Source: Rhodobiaceae bacterium UBA7804
Lineage (GTDB): Bacteria; Pseudomonadota; Alphaproteobacteria; Parvibaculales; Parvibaculaceae
Length of the DNA: 64,000 nucleotides
Direction: 5' to 3'
NCBI GenBank assembly: GCA_002480495.1
Contig: DLCG01000017.1
Span: 307,885-371,884, forward strand
Each line of letters starts with the position of its first letter. Positions within the stretch are counted from its first letter, which is position 1. The translations under genes and the position numbers were made by a program. The notes under the pieces are model-generated. The model was not told the origin of the DNA. It saw nothing but the letters and a program-made list of their open reading frames with translations, and made no database searches. Shown piece after piece: positions 7,279-15,884 of the stretch.

Positions 7279-9069
7279 TCAGTAAACGCGCGCCTTCGGC
7301 TTGATGTATTCGATGTCGTTGGAAAGCGTGTAGGCATGCACCGGACGGTAGTCGATGGCGGGCTTGCCCTTGTCGTCGACCCAGCACAGCGTGTGCTTCA
7401 TCCAGTTTTCGTCGTCGCGGTCCGGGAAGTCCTCGCGGGCATGGGCGCCGCGGCTTTCCTGACGGTTGACCGCGCCTTCGACGGTCGCGACCGCCTGCAC
7501 GATGAGATTGTCGAATTCGAGCGTCTCGATGAGGTCCGAATTCCAGATCAGCGAGCGGTCGGTGACGCGGATATCCGGAATGCCGGAAACGACATCGGCG
7601 ATGCGCTTCTGACCGGAGACGAGCGTTTCGCCCGTGCGGAAGACGGCGACGTCTTCCTGCATGGCGCGCTGCATCTTGAGGCGGAGTTCGGCGGTGGGCG
7701 TCGAGCCCTTGGCGTTGCGGAACTTGTCGAGGCGCGCGATGGCATTGTCGCCCGCGCCTTTCGCGAGTTCCGGCTGGCGCTGACCGGGCGAGACGAGCTC
7801 GGCGGCGCGAAGGCCCGCCGCGCGGCCGAAGACCACGAGGTCGATGAGCGAGTTGGAACCGAGACGGTTCGCGCCGTGAACCGACACGCAGGCCGCTTCG
7901 CCGATCGCCATGAGGCCCGGCACGACCGTATCCGGATTGCCGTTCTTCAGCGTCAGCACCTCGCCGTGGAAGTTCGTCGGAATGCCGCCCATGTTGTAGT
8001 GGACGGTGGGCAGGACCGGGATCGGCTCCTTCGTGACATCGACGCCCGCGAAGATGCGCGCCGACTCCGAAATGCCCGGCAGGCGCTCGGCGAGGATCGC
8101 GGGATCGAGATGGTCGAGGTGAAGGAAGATGTGGTCCTTCTCCGCGCCGACGCCGCGGCCTTCGCGGATTTCGACCGTCATCGAACGCGAGACGACGTCG
8201 CGGGACGCAAGGTCCTTCGCCGACGGCGCATAGCGCTCCATGAAGCGCTCGCCCTCGGAATTGGTGAGATAGCCGCCCTCGCCGCGCGCACCCTCGGTGA
8301 TGAGGCAGCCCGCGCCATAGATGCCGGTCGGGTGGAACTGGACGAACTCCATGTCCTGGAGCGGCAGCCCGGCGCGCAAGACCATCGCGTTGCCGTCGCC
8401 GGTGCAGGTGTGGGCGGAAGTCGCCGAGAAATAGGCGCGGCCGTAACCGCCCGTCGCGAGAATGACGAGCGAGGCGCGGAAGCGGTGCACTTCGCCAGTC
8501 GCCATGTCGAGCGCGACGACGCCGCGGCATTGGCCCTCATCGTCCATGATGAGGTCGATGGCGAAATATTCGATGTAGAACTCGGCCTTGTGGCGAACCG
8601 ACTGGCCGTAAAGCGTGTGCAGGATCGCATGGCCCGTGCGGTCGGCGGCGGCGCAGGTGCGCTGCGCGATGCCTTCGCCGAAATTCGTGGTCATGCCGCC
8701 GAAGGGGCGCTGATAGATCTTGCCTTCTTCCGTGCGGGAGAAGGGCACGCCGAAATGCTCGAGCTCATAGACGGCTTCGGGCGCCTGGCGGCAGAGATAT
8801 TCGATGGCGTCCTGGTCGCCGAGCCAGTCGGAACCCTTCACCGTGTCGTACATGTGCCAGCGCCAGTCGTCCGGCCCCATATTGCCGAGCGAGGCGGAGA
8901 TGCCGCCCTGCGCCGCGACGGTGTGGCTGCGGGTCGGGAACACCTTGGTGATGTTCGCCGTGCGAAGGCCCTTTTCGACGCAGCCGAGCGTGGCGCGAAG
9001 GCCCGCGCCGCCGGCGCCGACGACAACGACGTCGAATGTGTGATCGTGGAATTCGTAATCAGCCGTCAT
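7279..9069 (-). CDS. sdhA: succinate dehydrogenase flavoprotein subunit
   Basis: Catalytic subunit that oxidises succinate to fumarate with covalently bound FAD. 596 residues from ATG 9069. The FAD fold is FDVVVVGAGGAGLRATL. The FAD-linked His is in RSHTVAAQGG. The substrate and catalytic part includes ANRLGSNSLIDLVVFGRAAG. The ORF is open to 9132, but ATG 9069 gives the family length and avoids running into sdhD. The 584-residue ORF on the opposite strand is a codon-bias shadow. Confidence 0.97.
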   Translation of the reverse strand: MTADYEFHDHTFDVVVVGAGGAGLRATLGCVEKGLRTANITKVFPTRSHTVAAQGGISASLGNMGPDDWRWHMYDTVKGSDWLGDQDAIEYLCRQAPEAVYELEHFGVPFSRTEEGKIYQRPFGGMTTNFGEGIAQRTCAAADRTGHAILHTLYGQSVRHKAEFYIEYFAIDLIMDDEGQCRGVVALDMATGEVHRFRASLVILATGGYGRAYFSATSAHTCTGDGNAMVLRAGLPLQDMEFVQFHPTGIYGAGCLITEGARGEGGYLTNSEGERFMERYAPSAKDLASRDVVSRSMTVEIREGRGVGAEKDHIFLHLDHLDPAILAERLPGISESARIFAGVDVTKEPIPVLPTVHYNMGGIPTNFHGEVLTLKNGNPDTVVPGLMAIGEAACVSVHGANRLGSNSLIDLVVFGRAAGLRAAELVSPGQRQPELAKGAGDNAIARLDKFRNAKGSTPTAELRLKMQRAMQEDVAVFRTGETLVSGQKRIADVVSGIPDIRVTDRSLIWNSDLIETLEFDNLIVQAVATVEGAVNRQESRGAHAREDFPDRDDENWMKHTLCWVDDKGKPAIDYRPVHAYTLSNDIEYIKPKARVY

Positions 9070-9100
9070 GACGTGGTCTCGACGCTTTGAAGGAACGGGA

Positions 9101-9496
9101 TCAGACGCCGAAGCCGATCTTCGCGACTGCATAGATGCAGGCGAGACCGACGGCGTAGGAGAAGAAGAAGTTGCCGATCAGGGCGAGGCTGCGAAGGCGC
9201 TCGCCCGTCACATAGTCCTCGATGACGATCTGCATGCCGATGCGCATATGCATGATCGCGGCGACGACGAGGAGAAGCGCTGCGATGGCGACCAGCGGAT
9301 TGCCGAGCCAGGCGCGCGCCGTCTCATAGTCGGCACCGACAAGCGAGACGAGAAAACCGATGAAGAAGAGGAAGAGCGGCACCATGGCGATGGCCGTCAT
9401 GCGCTGGCGGATGTGATCGCCCGTACCGGACTTTGCGGACCCATGAGCGCGGACGCGGGCAAGCGGCGTGCGCATATCCTTGTTCGAAGCGGACAT
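9101..9496 (-). CDS. sdhD: succinate dehydrogenase membrane anchor subunit
   Basis: 131 residues with three membrane segments, about residues 38-58, 70-88 and 105-125. It contains MHMRIGMQIVIEDYV, whose His is the expected heme b ligand in the alphaproteobacterial SdhD family. Its ATG overlaps the sdhC stop by one base. It anchors the SdhAB catalytic dimer and helps form the quinone site. Confidence 0.94.
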   Translation of the reverse strand: MSASNKDMRTPLARVRAHGSAKSGTGDHIRQRMTAIAMVPLFLFFIGFLVSLVGADYETARAWLGNPLVAIAALLLVVAAIMHMRIGMQIVIEDYVTGERLRSLALIGNFFFSYAVGLACIYAVAKIGFGV

Positions 9497-9903
9497 CAGA
9501 TCACCCCCCGCATGGAGAAGACGACGGCCCAGACGGCGACCGTGCCGGCGAGCGCGGCGAAGACCGCCAGCCAGCTCATGATGTCGGCCGATTTGTTGTT
9601 CAGCCCCACGATCTCATCCCAGAAGAGATAGCGGATGCCGCCAAAGAGATGATGCAGCAGCGCCCAGGTGAACCCGATGAGAACGAACTGGCCGAACCAG
9701 TGATCCGCGACCGAGCGGAAGACGGCATAGGCTTCGGGGCCGGTCGCCGTTGCGATCAGCCACCAGGCGACAAGCGCCGTGCCCGCATAAAGCGCGACGC
9801 CGACGATGCGATGCAGGATCGACATCGCCATGGTGATCGTGAAGCGATAGATCTGGAGATGCGGAGAGAGCGGCCTCTCTACGGCTTGTCGCTGTTCAGC
9901 CAT
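9496..9903 (-). CDS. sdhC: succinate dehydrogenase cytochrome b556 subunit
   Basis: 135 residues from ATG 9903. It has the family signature RPLSPHLQIYRFTITMAMSI near the N-terminus and LLHHLFGGIRYLFWD in the second membrane region, where the His ligates heme. Three membrane segments. The ORF remains open to 10371 but that part is non-coding. First gene of the operon, one-base overlap with sdhD. Confidence 0.95.
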   Translation of the reverse strand: MAEQRQAVERPLSPHLQIYRFTITMAMSILHRIVGVALYAGTALVAWWLIATATGPEAYAVFRSVADHWFGQFVLIGFTWALLHHLFGGIRYLFWDEIVGLNNKSADIMSWLAVFAALAGTVAVWAVVFSMRGVI

Positions 9904-10042
9904 CCGAAGAACCCCATTCGGGCAACAGGAAGAGAGCGGGACCCGGGCGGACCCGCCATGTGTTGTCCCGTTGTTTATCGCGCGGCGGCGCACATGGCAA
10001 ATCTCCTTACGCACCTGTCCGGCAAGCGGTTCGGCCGCGAAC

Positions 10043-10146
10043 GCGCAAAGGGATTTGCGCGAAACGGGCAAGCGAAAAGCGCCCGAAAACGCTGGGGCAA
10101 AGACCTTCCCGCAAAGCGCTTTGCGTTTAACTGCGAAGCCTTCGCA
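10043..10146. promoter_or_regulatory. cluster of operator-like palindromes between sdhC and a thioesterase gene
   Basis: The 292-bp divergent region 9904-10195 holds two copies of CGCAAA-N4-TTTGCG, at 10044-10059 and 10110-10125, 66 bp (about six helical turns) apart. A related TGCGAA-GCC-TTCGCA lies at 10132-10146. Same arms and same spacer length suggest a dimeric regulator acting on sdhCDAB, the thioesterase, or both. I cannot name the regulator. Confidence 0.5.
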
Positions 10147-10195
10147 ACTGGCAAAAGGCATGATGAAGGCCGGTTTGAAAGCGAGGACGGCGCGC

Positions 10196-10663
10196 ATGAA
10201 CACGCAAACGATTCCCGGCCTGCTGCCGGGCGGCGAAACGCCGCTCGAAAGGGCGACGCGGGTGCTGACGGAACAGCCCTTTTCCGTGCTGGTGGGAGCG
10301 AAGGTCGGAACGGTCGAACGCGGACGGGCGGAACTCAGCGTCGAGAACCGCCGGGACCTCACCCAGAACAATGGTTACATCCATGGCGGCGTGATCGGCT
10401 ATCTGGCCGACAATGCGTCAGGCTGCGCCGCCTCGACCGTGCTGCCGGAAGGCGCGGTGAGCCTCGTCACCTCCGAATACAAGCTGAACCTGCTGCGGCC
10501 CGCCGTGGGACGGCGCGCGATCGCACGCGGCGAGGTCGTGAAGGCGGGGCGGCGGCAATGCGTGGTCGAGACGAAAGTCACCTGCGCGGACGACGAGGGA
10601 GACGAAAAACTCGTCGCAATCTGCCTTGCGACGCTCGCCTATATCTATCCGGCGGACGCCTGA
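10196..10663 (+). CDS. PaaI-type hotdog-fold thioesterase
   Basis: 155-residue single hotdog domain. The active-site segment NNGYIHGGVIGYLADNASG has the His-Gly-Gly and the acidic residue on the central helix typical of PaaI/YdiI-like acyl-CoA thioesterases. ATG 10196 is chosen because GAGGACGG lies 7 nt upstream; earlier in-frame ATGs at 10160 and 10163 lack a site. The substrate is unknown. It is divergent from sdhC and convergent with the PAS gene, 3 bp away. Confidence 0.85.
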   Translation: MNTQTIPGLLPGGETPLERATRVLTEQPFSVLVGAKVGTVERGRAELSVENRRDLTQNNGYIHGGVIGYLADNASGCAASTVLPEGAVSLVTSEYKLNLLRPAVGRRAIARGEVVKAGRRQCVVETKVTCADDEGDEKLVAICLATLAYIYPADA

Positions 10664-10666
10664 GGC

Positions 10667-11260
10667 TCAGCCGAGCGGGGGATTTTCGGTGAGCGAGGCG
10701 GGCGGCACGCCATGGCCGATATCGAGCCAGTGCCAGAGCGTCGAATGCTCGATGCGCGAAAGGCCGGGAAGCTCGTCGAAGGGCTTCGACTCGAAATTGA
10801 CGAAGATGCCGATATGGTCGGCCGGGCCGCCCGATTTGGAAATCGGCAGGATCGTGTATTCGTAATTGATGGAACCGCCTTCGGCCGTGGTCGCGGGCGT
10901 GCACTGCCACAGCCCGCAAGGCTGCGCGAGGCACGCCATGACGCAATCATAGGCATGCTGCCGGATCGCGGGATCGGCGAGCGTCAGATAATCGATGCCG
11001 GTGAGATCCTGACCGAAGAAATCGCGGAAGCCCGAGCCCGTGAGACGGAAGGGAAGCGAGACGGCGGCGGGATCGGGCTCGATGATCGCGAACCAGGGCG
11101 CGAAGGGCGCAAAGCGGCGGAGATCGATCGCGCTGCGCGCCGGCACGGAGGATGCTCCGCGCGAGGCCTCCCAGGCCTGCTGAAAGGCAGTGCTTTCGGG
11201 CGAGCGCATGTCCATGCCGCATCCCGTTTCCGATTGGCTGTTCGTTCCTGAAGAAAGCAT
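10667..11260 (-). CDS. PAS-domain (PAS_5-type) protein
   Basis: 197 residues with no output domain. IDLRRFAPFAPWFAIIEPD, FRLTGSGFRDFFGQDLTG and a later INYEYTILPISKSG segment fit the alphaproteobacterial PAS_5 family, stand-alone sensor-like proteins of unknown role. ATG 11260 has only a weak GGGCGGGG upstream; ATG 11215 is a possible shorter start. It may bind a small ligand, but the sequence does not show which. Confidence 0.75.
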   Translation of the reverse strand: MLSSGTNSQSETGCGMDMRSPESTAFQQAWEASRGASSVPARSAIDLRRFAPFAPWFAIIEPDPAAVSLPFRLTGSGFRDFFGQDLTGIDYLTLADPAIRQHAYDCVMACLAQPCGLWQCTPATTAEGGSINYEYTILPISKSGGPADHIGIFVNFESKPFDELPGLSRIEHSTLWHWLDIGHGVPPASLTENPPLG

Positions 11261-11321
11261 TTGCCCCGCCCTTCGCCTTCGACCTTCTCATGCGCGGCGT
11301 AAACCGCCCCCTAACGCCGGT

Positions 11322-12383
11322 TCAGCGCCTCGGCATCAGCGCCCAGTAGTCGAGGTCGAGAATGACGCCCTCTTCATAGCCTTTTTCCCTTGCGCCCGGG
11401 AACTCGCCACAAGGCTTATCTTTCGTGGCGAATGTGCGAATGCGCAGCGCGCCGAGATCGTCGCGCCCCTTCACTTCCGCCTTGTCGAGAATTTCCGACC
11501 AGGCGAAGACCGTATCGCCGCCGAAGCAGGGGGCGACATGACGCCCGCCATTGATGGCGGCAATTAAAACCGCATTGCCGAGCCCGTTGAAGGAGAGCGC
11601 ACGAGCAAGCGAAATGACATGGCCGCCATAGATGAGGCGGCGGCCGAAGCGGCCCTTGCCTTCCGTATACTGATTGAAATGGACCTTCGCGGTGTTCTGA
11701 TAGAGCCGCGTCGCCATCATGTGTTCGGCTTCCTCGATGGTGATGCCGTCCACATGGTCGATCTTTTCGCCCTTCTCGTAATCGTCCCAGAGATGGGGCG
11801 AGCCGGAGGCGACCGTGTCGAAGCTCTTGAAGGAGGTGCCTTGAGGCGCCACGAGATGTTCCGCGCCGACGGCGGCGGGCAGATGCGGCACGTCTTCTTC
11901 CGGCGCAGGGGAAGACTTGTCGCGCTTCCTCACCATCACCCAGCGCACATAGTCGAGGACGATCTCGTCCTTCTGGTTGCGGCCCGTGGAGCGGACATAG
12001 ACGACGCCCGTCTCGCCATTGGAATTTTCCTTGAGGCCGATCACCTTCGATTCCGTCGAGATCGTGTCGCCGGGAAAGACCGGCTTCAGGAACCGGCAAT
12101 CGGCATAGCCGAGATTGGCCACAGCATTGAGCGAGATGTCCGGCACCGTCTTGCCGAAGACGATATGGAAGGCGAGCATGTCGTCGACGGGCGCCGTCTT
12201 GTAACCGGCATGCCGCGCGACTTCCGCCGAGGATTGCAGCGAGAAGCGCGAACCGAACAGCGCCTGATAGAGCGCGACATCGCCTTCGCTCACCGTGCGC
12301 GGCGTCGCGTGACGGAGAACGCGTCCGACCTTGAAGTCCTCGAAATAATTGCCCTCATTGGTCTTCGCGTTCGTTCCGCTCAT
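11322..12383 (-). CDS. mch: mesaconyl-CoA hydratase (double MaoC/hotdog)
   Basis: Interconverts beta-methylmalyl-CoA and mesaconyl-CoA in the ethylmalonyl-CoA pathway of acetyl-CoA assimilation. 353 residues made of two MaoC-like halves. Segments such as HIVFGKTVPDISLNAVANLG, EHMMATRLYQNTAKVHFN and RRLIYGGHVISLARALSFNG match the Rhodobacter enzyme very closely. The ATG overlaps the stop of the preceding 55-residue gene in ATGA. With the CitE-like gene upstream it forms a pathway operon. Confidence 0.94.
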   Translation of the reverse strand: MSGTNAKTNEGNYFEDFKVGRVLRHATPRTVSEGDVALYQALFGSRFSLQSSAEVARHAGYKTAPVDDMLAFHIVFGKTVPDISLNAVANLGYADCRFLKPVFPGDTISTESKVIGLKENSNGETGVVYVRSTGRNQKDEIVLDYVRWVMVRKRDKSSPAPEEDVPHLPAAVGAEHLVAPQGTSFKSFDTVASGSPHLWDDYEKGEKIDHVDGITIEEAEHMMATRLYQNTAKVHFNQYTEGKGRFGRRLIYGGHVISLARALSFNGLGNAVLIAAINGGRHVAPCFGGDTVFAWSEILDKAEVKGRDDLGALRIRTFATKDKPCGEFPGAREKGYEEGVILDLDYWALMPRR

Positions 12384-12547
12384 TCGCCGTCTCCATTCCT
12401 GCGCGCGCCGTCGAAGGCAATGCCGAGCGCAACGCCGATTCCAATGCCGAGCGCAATGCCCATGCCGATGTTGTCCATAGCTACGCCGATGCCCGTGCCG
12501 ATACCAATGCCACAGGCAATTCCCGCCGCCATGCTGCTGTCCTTCAC
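12380..12547 (-). CDS. hidden small glycine-zipper protein in the mcl-mch operon
   Basis: 55 codons starting with GTG 12547, preceded by an ideal ACAGGAGG 5 nt away. The product begins VKDSSMAAGIACGIGIGTGI and continues with GIGVA, GMGIALGIGIGVALGIAF and a short charged tail. This is a Gly-every-second-to-fourth-residue pattern typical of glycine-zipper membrane peptides. Its TGA overlaps the mch ATG, and it starts 12 bp after the stop of the CoA lyase gene. So it is probably translated and may couple mch translation. Function unknown. Too short for ordinary ORF cut-offs. Confidence 0.72.
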   Translation of the reverse strand: MKDSSMAAGIACGIGIGTGIGVAMDNIGMGIALGIGIGVALGIAFDGARRNGDGE

Positions 12548-12559
12548 GATGGCCTCCTG

Positions 12560-13456
12560 TCAGCTGGCCTTTTCAAGCTCCGCGATCGCATCCGCGATGG
12601 CGACCGTTCGCCGCGCGATGTCGGCATGCAGGATCTCGACCATGCGCCCATCGACCTTCAGCACGCCCTTGCCCTTGTTCTCCGGCAGCTCGAAAGCCTC
12701 GATGGTCTTCCGCGCGAAGGCGACCGTTTCCGGGTCCGGCGAGAAGATCTCGTTGCAGGGCCCGACCTGGGAAGGATGAATGAGCGTCTTGCCGTCGAAG
12801 CCCATATCCGCGCCCTGGCGGCAAATGGCGGCGAAGCCTTCCTCGTTCTTGATGTCGTTATAGACGCCGTCGAGGATGACGAGACCATAGGCCCGCGCAG
12901 CGACGAGCGCGAGGCCGAGCGAGGTCATCATGGGGACACGGTCCGGCGTATGGGCCGCGCGAAGCTCCTTGGCGATATCGTTCGTGCCCATGACCCAGAC
13001 CGACATGCGGCTGCCCGGCTCCCGCGCCTTCTGCGCTATGGACTGGATGTTGAGCGTCGCGAGCGGCGTCTCGATCATGCACCAGAGCTGGATATTGCCC
13101 TTCGCGCCCGCATCGTTAAGCGCCTCCTCGGCGCGCTCGACATCGGCGGCGGAGTTGATCTTCGGGACGAGGATCGCATCGGGCGCGGCGGCGACGGCCG
13201 CCTTGATGTCTTCCGCGCCCCAGGGCGTATCGAGGCCGTTCACGCGAATGACGATTTCGCGCTTGCCGTAACCGCCCTGCTTCACCGCGGCGCAGACCTG
13301 GGTGCGCGCCTCTTCCTTGGCATCCGGCGCCACCGCATCCTCGAGATCGAGGATCAGCGCATCGGCCGGGATCTCCCTCGCCTTTTCGAGAGCGCGGGCA
13401 TTGGAACCCGGCATGTAGAGAACGCTGCGGCGCGGACGGGCGGCGATATCGGCCAT
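12560..13456 (-). CDS. HpcH/HpaI-CitE family CoA-ester lyase ((methyl)malyl-CoA lyase or malyl-CoA thioesterase)
   Basis: 298-residue TIM-barrel protein. Motifs in order: RRSVLYMPGSNARALEKA, ADALILDLEDAVAPDAK (acidic metal site), IRVNGLDTPWG, IQLWCMIETPLATLNIQ (metal-binding Glu) and GFDGKTLIHPSQVGPCNEIF. The operon with mch points to the ethylmalonyl-CoA pathway. There, one paralogue cleaves beta-methylmalyl-CoA to glyoxylate plus propionyl-CoA and another hydrolyses (S)-malyl-CoA. I cannot decide between them from sequence by eye; the N-terminus is closer to the second, CitE-like type. Confidence 0.85.
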   Translation of the reverse strand: MADIAARPRRSVLYMPGSNARALEKAREIPADALILDLEDAVAPDAKEEARTQVCAAVKQGGYGKREIVIRVNGLDTPWGAEDIKAAVAAAPDAILVPKINSAADVERAEEALNDAGAKGNIQLWCMIETPLATLNIQSIAQKAREPGSRMSVWVMGTNDIAKELRAAHTPDRVPMMTSLGLALVAARAYGLVILDGVYNDIKNEEGFAAICRQGADMGFDGKTLIHPSQVGPCNEIFSPDPETVAFARKTIEAFELPENKGKGVLKVDGRMVEILHADIARRTVAIADAIAELEKAS

Positions 13457-13552
13457 GAAACTGTCTCCTTCGGGGAATTGCGAAGGGACACTATAAAGGC
13501 CGGCGCCGCCTGTGAAGCGTCAAAGTGAAAGAGGTGGCACGGGCGGCGGGAC

Positions 13553-15703
13553 CTAGCTCGCGATCCGGCGCTCTTCATGCAGGATGCGGGTGTGCGGCAT
13601 GCGAATGGTGATGATGGTGCCGATGCCGGGTTCGGATTCGACCACAAGCGTCGCGCCATGCATCCGGGCGAGCGCGCGGGTGAGCGGCAGGCCGAGGCCC
13701 GTGCCTTCCGTCGAATAGATGGAACTGTCCTTGCCGATCTGGCGGAAGGGCTCGAAAGCGACCGGAATATCCTTCTTTTCCATGCCGACGCCCGTATCCG
13801 ACACGCGGAAGGCCATGCGCTGGTCCGGCTCCATGAAGGCGGCAAGTTCGATATTGCCGCCCTGGGGCGTGAACTTGACCGCATTGGAGACGAGATTGAG
13901 CAGGATCTGGCGGAGCGCCCGCTTGTCCGCCGAGAGAAGCGGCATACCATCCTCTACCGTCACGGTGAGGTTCACCCCTGCCTCGTCCGCGCGGTGGCGC
14001 ATCATCCGCTCGCAGCTCGCGACGACATCGAGCACTTCAAGCTCCTCCTCATAGAGCTCGTAGCGGTCGGCCTCGATCTTGGAGAGGTCGAGAATATCGT
14101 TGATGAGGCTGAGAAGATGGCTCGAGGACTTGTGGATGTCGCCGACATAATCCTTGTAGCGCTCGTTCTCCATCGGCCCGAAGAGCTCGCCGTTCATCAC
14201 CTCCGAGAAGCCGATGATGGCATTGAGCGGCGTCCTCAGTTCATGGCTCATATTGGCGAGGAACTGGGATTTGGAGGCGTTGGCGAGTTCGGCAGCATCG
14301 CGCGCATCGCGCAATTCATTCGCCGTCTGCTCGCGGATGCGCACCTCGCTGTTGAACTTGTCGAGCACGAGATTGTAGCGGCTCGCCATCTCGCCTGCTT
14401 CCGTGAAGGGCTCGACGGGAAGAGGCTTCGAGAAATCGCCGCGCGCAGCCTGCGCTTCCATCGCGCCCAGCACGTCGAGAAGCGCGGAGGAGGCGCCATG
14501 TTCGGCGATGTTGAGGCCGATGCGTTCGGCATCCGACGAGACGCGCAGCGGCAGGAAACGGTCCACGATGCGAAGCACCAGATAGGCGACGCCGAAGGCG
14601 AAGACGCCCGCCGCCACGACGCCGAGCGCCTGCACGCCGAGTTGCTCGAGGCGCGTATGGCCGCCCGGAAATAGCGAGACATCGCCGAAAAGGGCGACCG
14701 CCAGTGTGCCCCAGACCCCGGCGGCAAGATGGACCGGCACGGCATCGACCGCGTCGTCGATTTCAAGCCGGGCGAGAACATGGCTCGCGAGATAGCAGAT
14801 GAGCCCTCCGCCCGCGCCGATGAGAACCGCGCTGGACGTGGAGACGATGTGGCAATTGGCGGTGATGGCGACGAGGCCGGCGAGAATGCCGTTGAGCGCG
14901 GTCTGCACTTCCGGAAGACCGTTCCGGACCCAGCTCACCGCCGTGACCGCGATGCCGCCCGCCGCCGCCGCAAGCATCGTATGGACGAGGATGTAGGGCA
15001 CGCTCGCATTGAGCGCGAGCGTGGAACCGCCATTGAAGCCGAACCAGCCGATCCAGAGCAGGAACATGCCGAGAGTGGCCATCGGCATATCATGCGGTTC
15101 GATCCGCTTGCCGCCATGCCCGAAGCGGCCGATGCGGGGACCGAGCACGAGGATCGCGGCAAGCGCAATCCAGCCGCCGACACTGTGAACGACGGTCGAA
15201 CCGGCGAAATCGACGAAGCCGCGCTGCTCGAGCCACCCCGCCGGCTGACCTTCGAGGATGCCGCCCCAGGCCCAGTGGCCGAAGACGGGATAGATCGCCA
15301 TGGAAAGAATGGCCGCGGTGATGACATAGCCGCGAAAGCTCATGCGCTCCGCGACCGCGCCCGAGACGATGGTCGTGGAGGTCGAGCAGAAGGCGAGCTG
15401 AAAGAAGAAGAAGACCATGATCCAGGCGGTATTGCCCATGCCGCCCGCGGAAGCCTCGAAGGCGAAACCGGAACCGCCGAGAAGGCCCATATAGCTCGCG
15501 CCGAACATGAGCCCGAAGCCGACAAGCCAGAAGCCCATGCCCGCGACGCAGAAGTCGAGCACGTTCTTGATCGCGACGTTGATGGAGTTCTTCGCGCGGA
15601 CGAAGCCGCTTTCGAGACAGGCGAAACCGGCCTGCATCAGAAGCACGAGAATCGTGCAGACCAGCACCCAGATCGTATCGACAGATTGCGCGACGCTACT
15701 CAC
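13553..15703 (-). CDS. ammonium transporter-histidine kinase fusion (Amt-HK)
   Basis: 716 residues. Residues 1 to about 390 form a complete Amt domain with the twin channel histidines H173 (STVVHSVGGW) and H325 (VPVHLAAGVWG) and the conserved D165. A 390-470 linker with a coiled-coil look leads to a HisKA domain with phospho-acceptor H487 (FLANMSHELRTPLNAI). The ATPase domain follows, with N-box NLVSNAVKF near 603-611, G1 DTGVGM 636-641 and G2 GTGLGL 667-672. There is no receiver domain. It starts with GTG after GGGGGCGAG. It probably senses external ammonium and phosphorylates a response regulator that is not in the window. Confidence 0.95.
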   Translation of the reverse strand: MSSVAQSVDTIWVLVCTILVLLMQAGFACLESGFVRAKNSINVAIKNVLDFCVAGMGFWLVGFGLMFGASYMGLLGGSGFAFEASAGGMGNTAWIMVFFFFQLAFCSTSTTIVSGAVAERMSFRGYVITAAILSMAIYPVFGHWAWGGILEGQPAGWLEQRGFVDFAGSTVVHSVGGWIALAAILVLGPRIGRFGHGGKRIEPHDMPMATLGMFLLWIGWFGFNGGSTLALNASVPYILVHTMLAAAAGGIAVTAVSWVRNGLPEVQTALNGILAGLVAITANCHIVSTSSAVLIGAGGGLICYLASHVLARLEIDDAVDAVPVHLAAGVWGTLAVALFGDVSLFPGGHTRLEQLGVQALGVVAAGVFAFGVAYLVLRIVDRFLPLRVSSDAERIGLNIAEHGASSALLDVLGAMEAQAARGDFSKPLPVEPFTEAGEMASRYNLVLDKFNSEVRIREQTANELRDARDAAELANASKSQFLANMSHELRTPLNAIIGFSEVMNGELFGPMENERYKDYVGDIHKSSSHLLSLINDILDLSKIEADRYELYEEELEVLDVVASCERMMRHRADEAGVNLTVTVEDGMPLLSADKRALRQILLNLVSNAVKFTPQGGNIELAAFMEPDQRMAFRVSDTGVGMEKKDIPVAFEPFRQIGKDSSIYSTEGTGLGLPLTRALARMHGATLVVESEPGIGTIITIRMPHTRILHEERRIAS

Positions 15704-15800
15704 AACTCGCCCCCGGTTGTCCTACGTGACGAAGGGAGTATCGAGGTGAAAGGTAAATTTTCTATCGGGGTACAGAAAAAGAATGCGCGAAAAACGGCGG

Positions 15801-15829
15801 AAACCCTGCACATATTTTGTGCAGGGTTT
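15801..15829 (-). terminator. perfect 12-bp hairpin after asd, probable terminator
   Basis: Arms 15801-15812 and 15818-15829 match without error around a 5-nt loop; the core is CCTGCACA...TGTGCAGG. On the minus strand it lies 55 bp after the asd stop and is followed by CCGCCGTTTTTC. The T-run is displaced, so an alternative role as an operator for the Amt-HK gene cannot be excluded. Confidence 0.55.
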
Positions 15830-15884
15830 ATCGGAGGGTTAACGCCGGAAAGTCAGGGGACGGAGCAAGATTCCCGTCCGCCGT

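Noticed and set aside
7336..9090. 584-codon open frame antisense to sdhA
   Set aside because: Codon-bias shadow of sdhA; no ribosome site and no recognisable domain.
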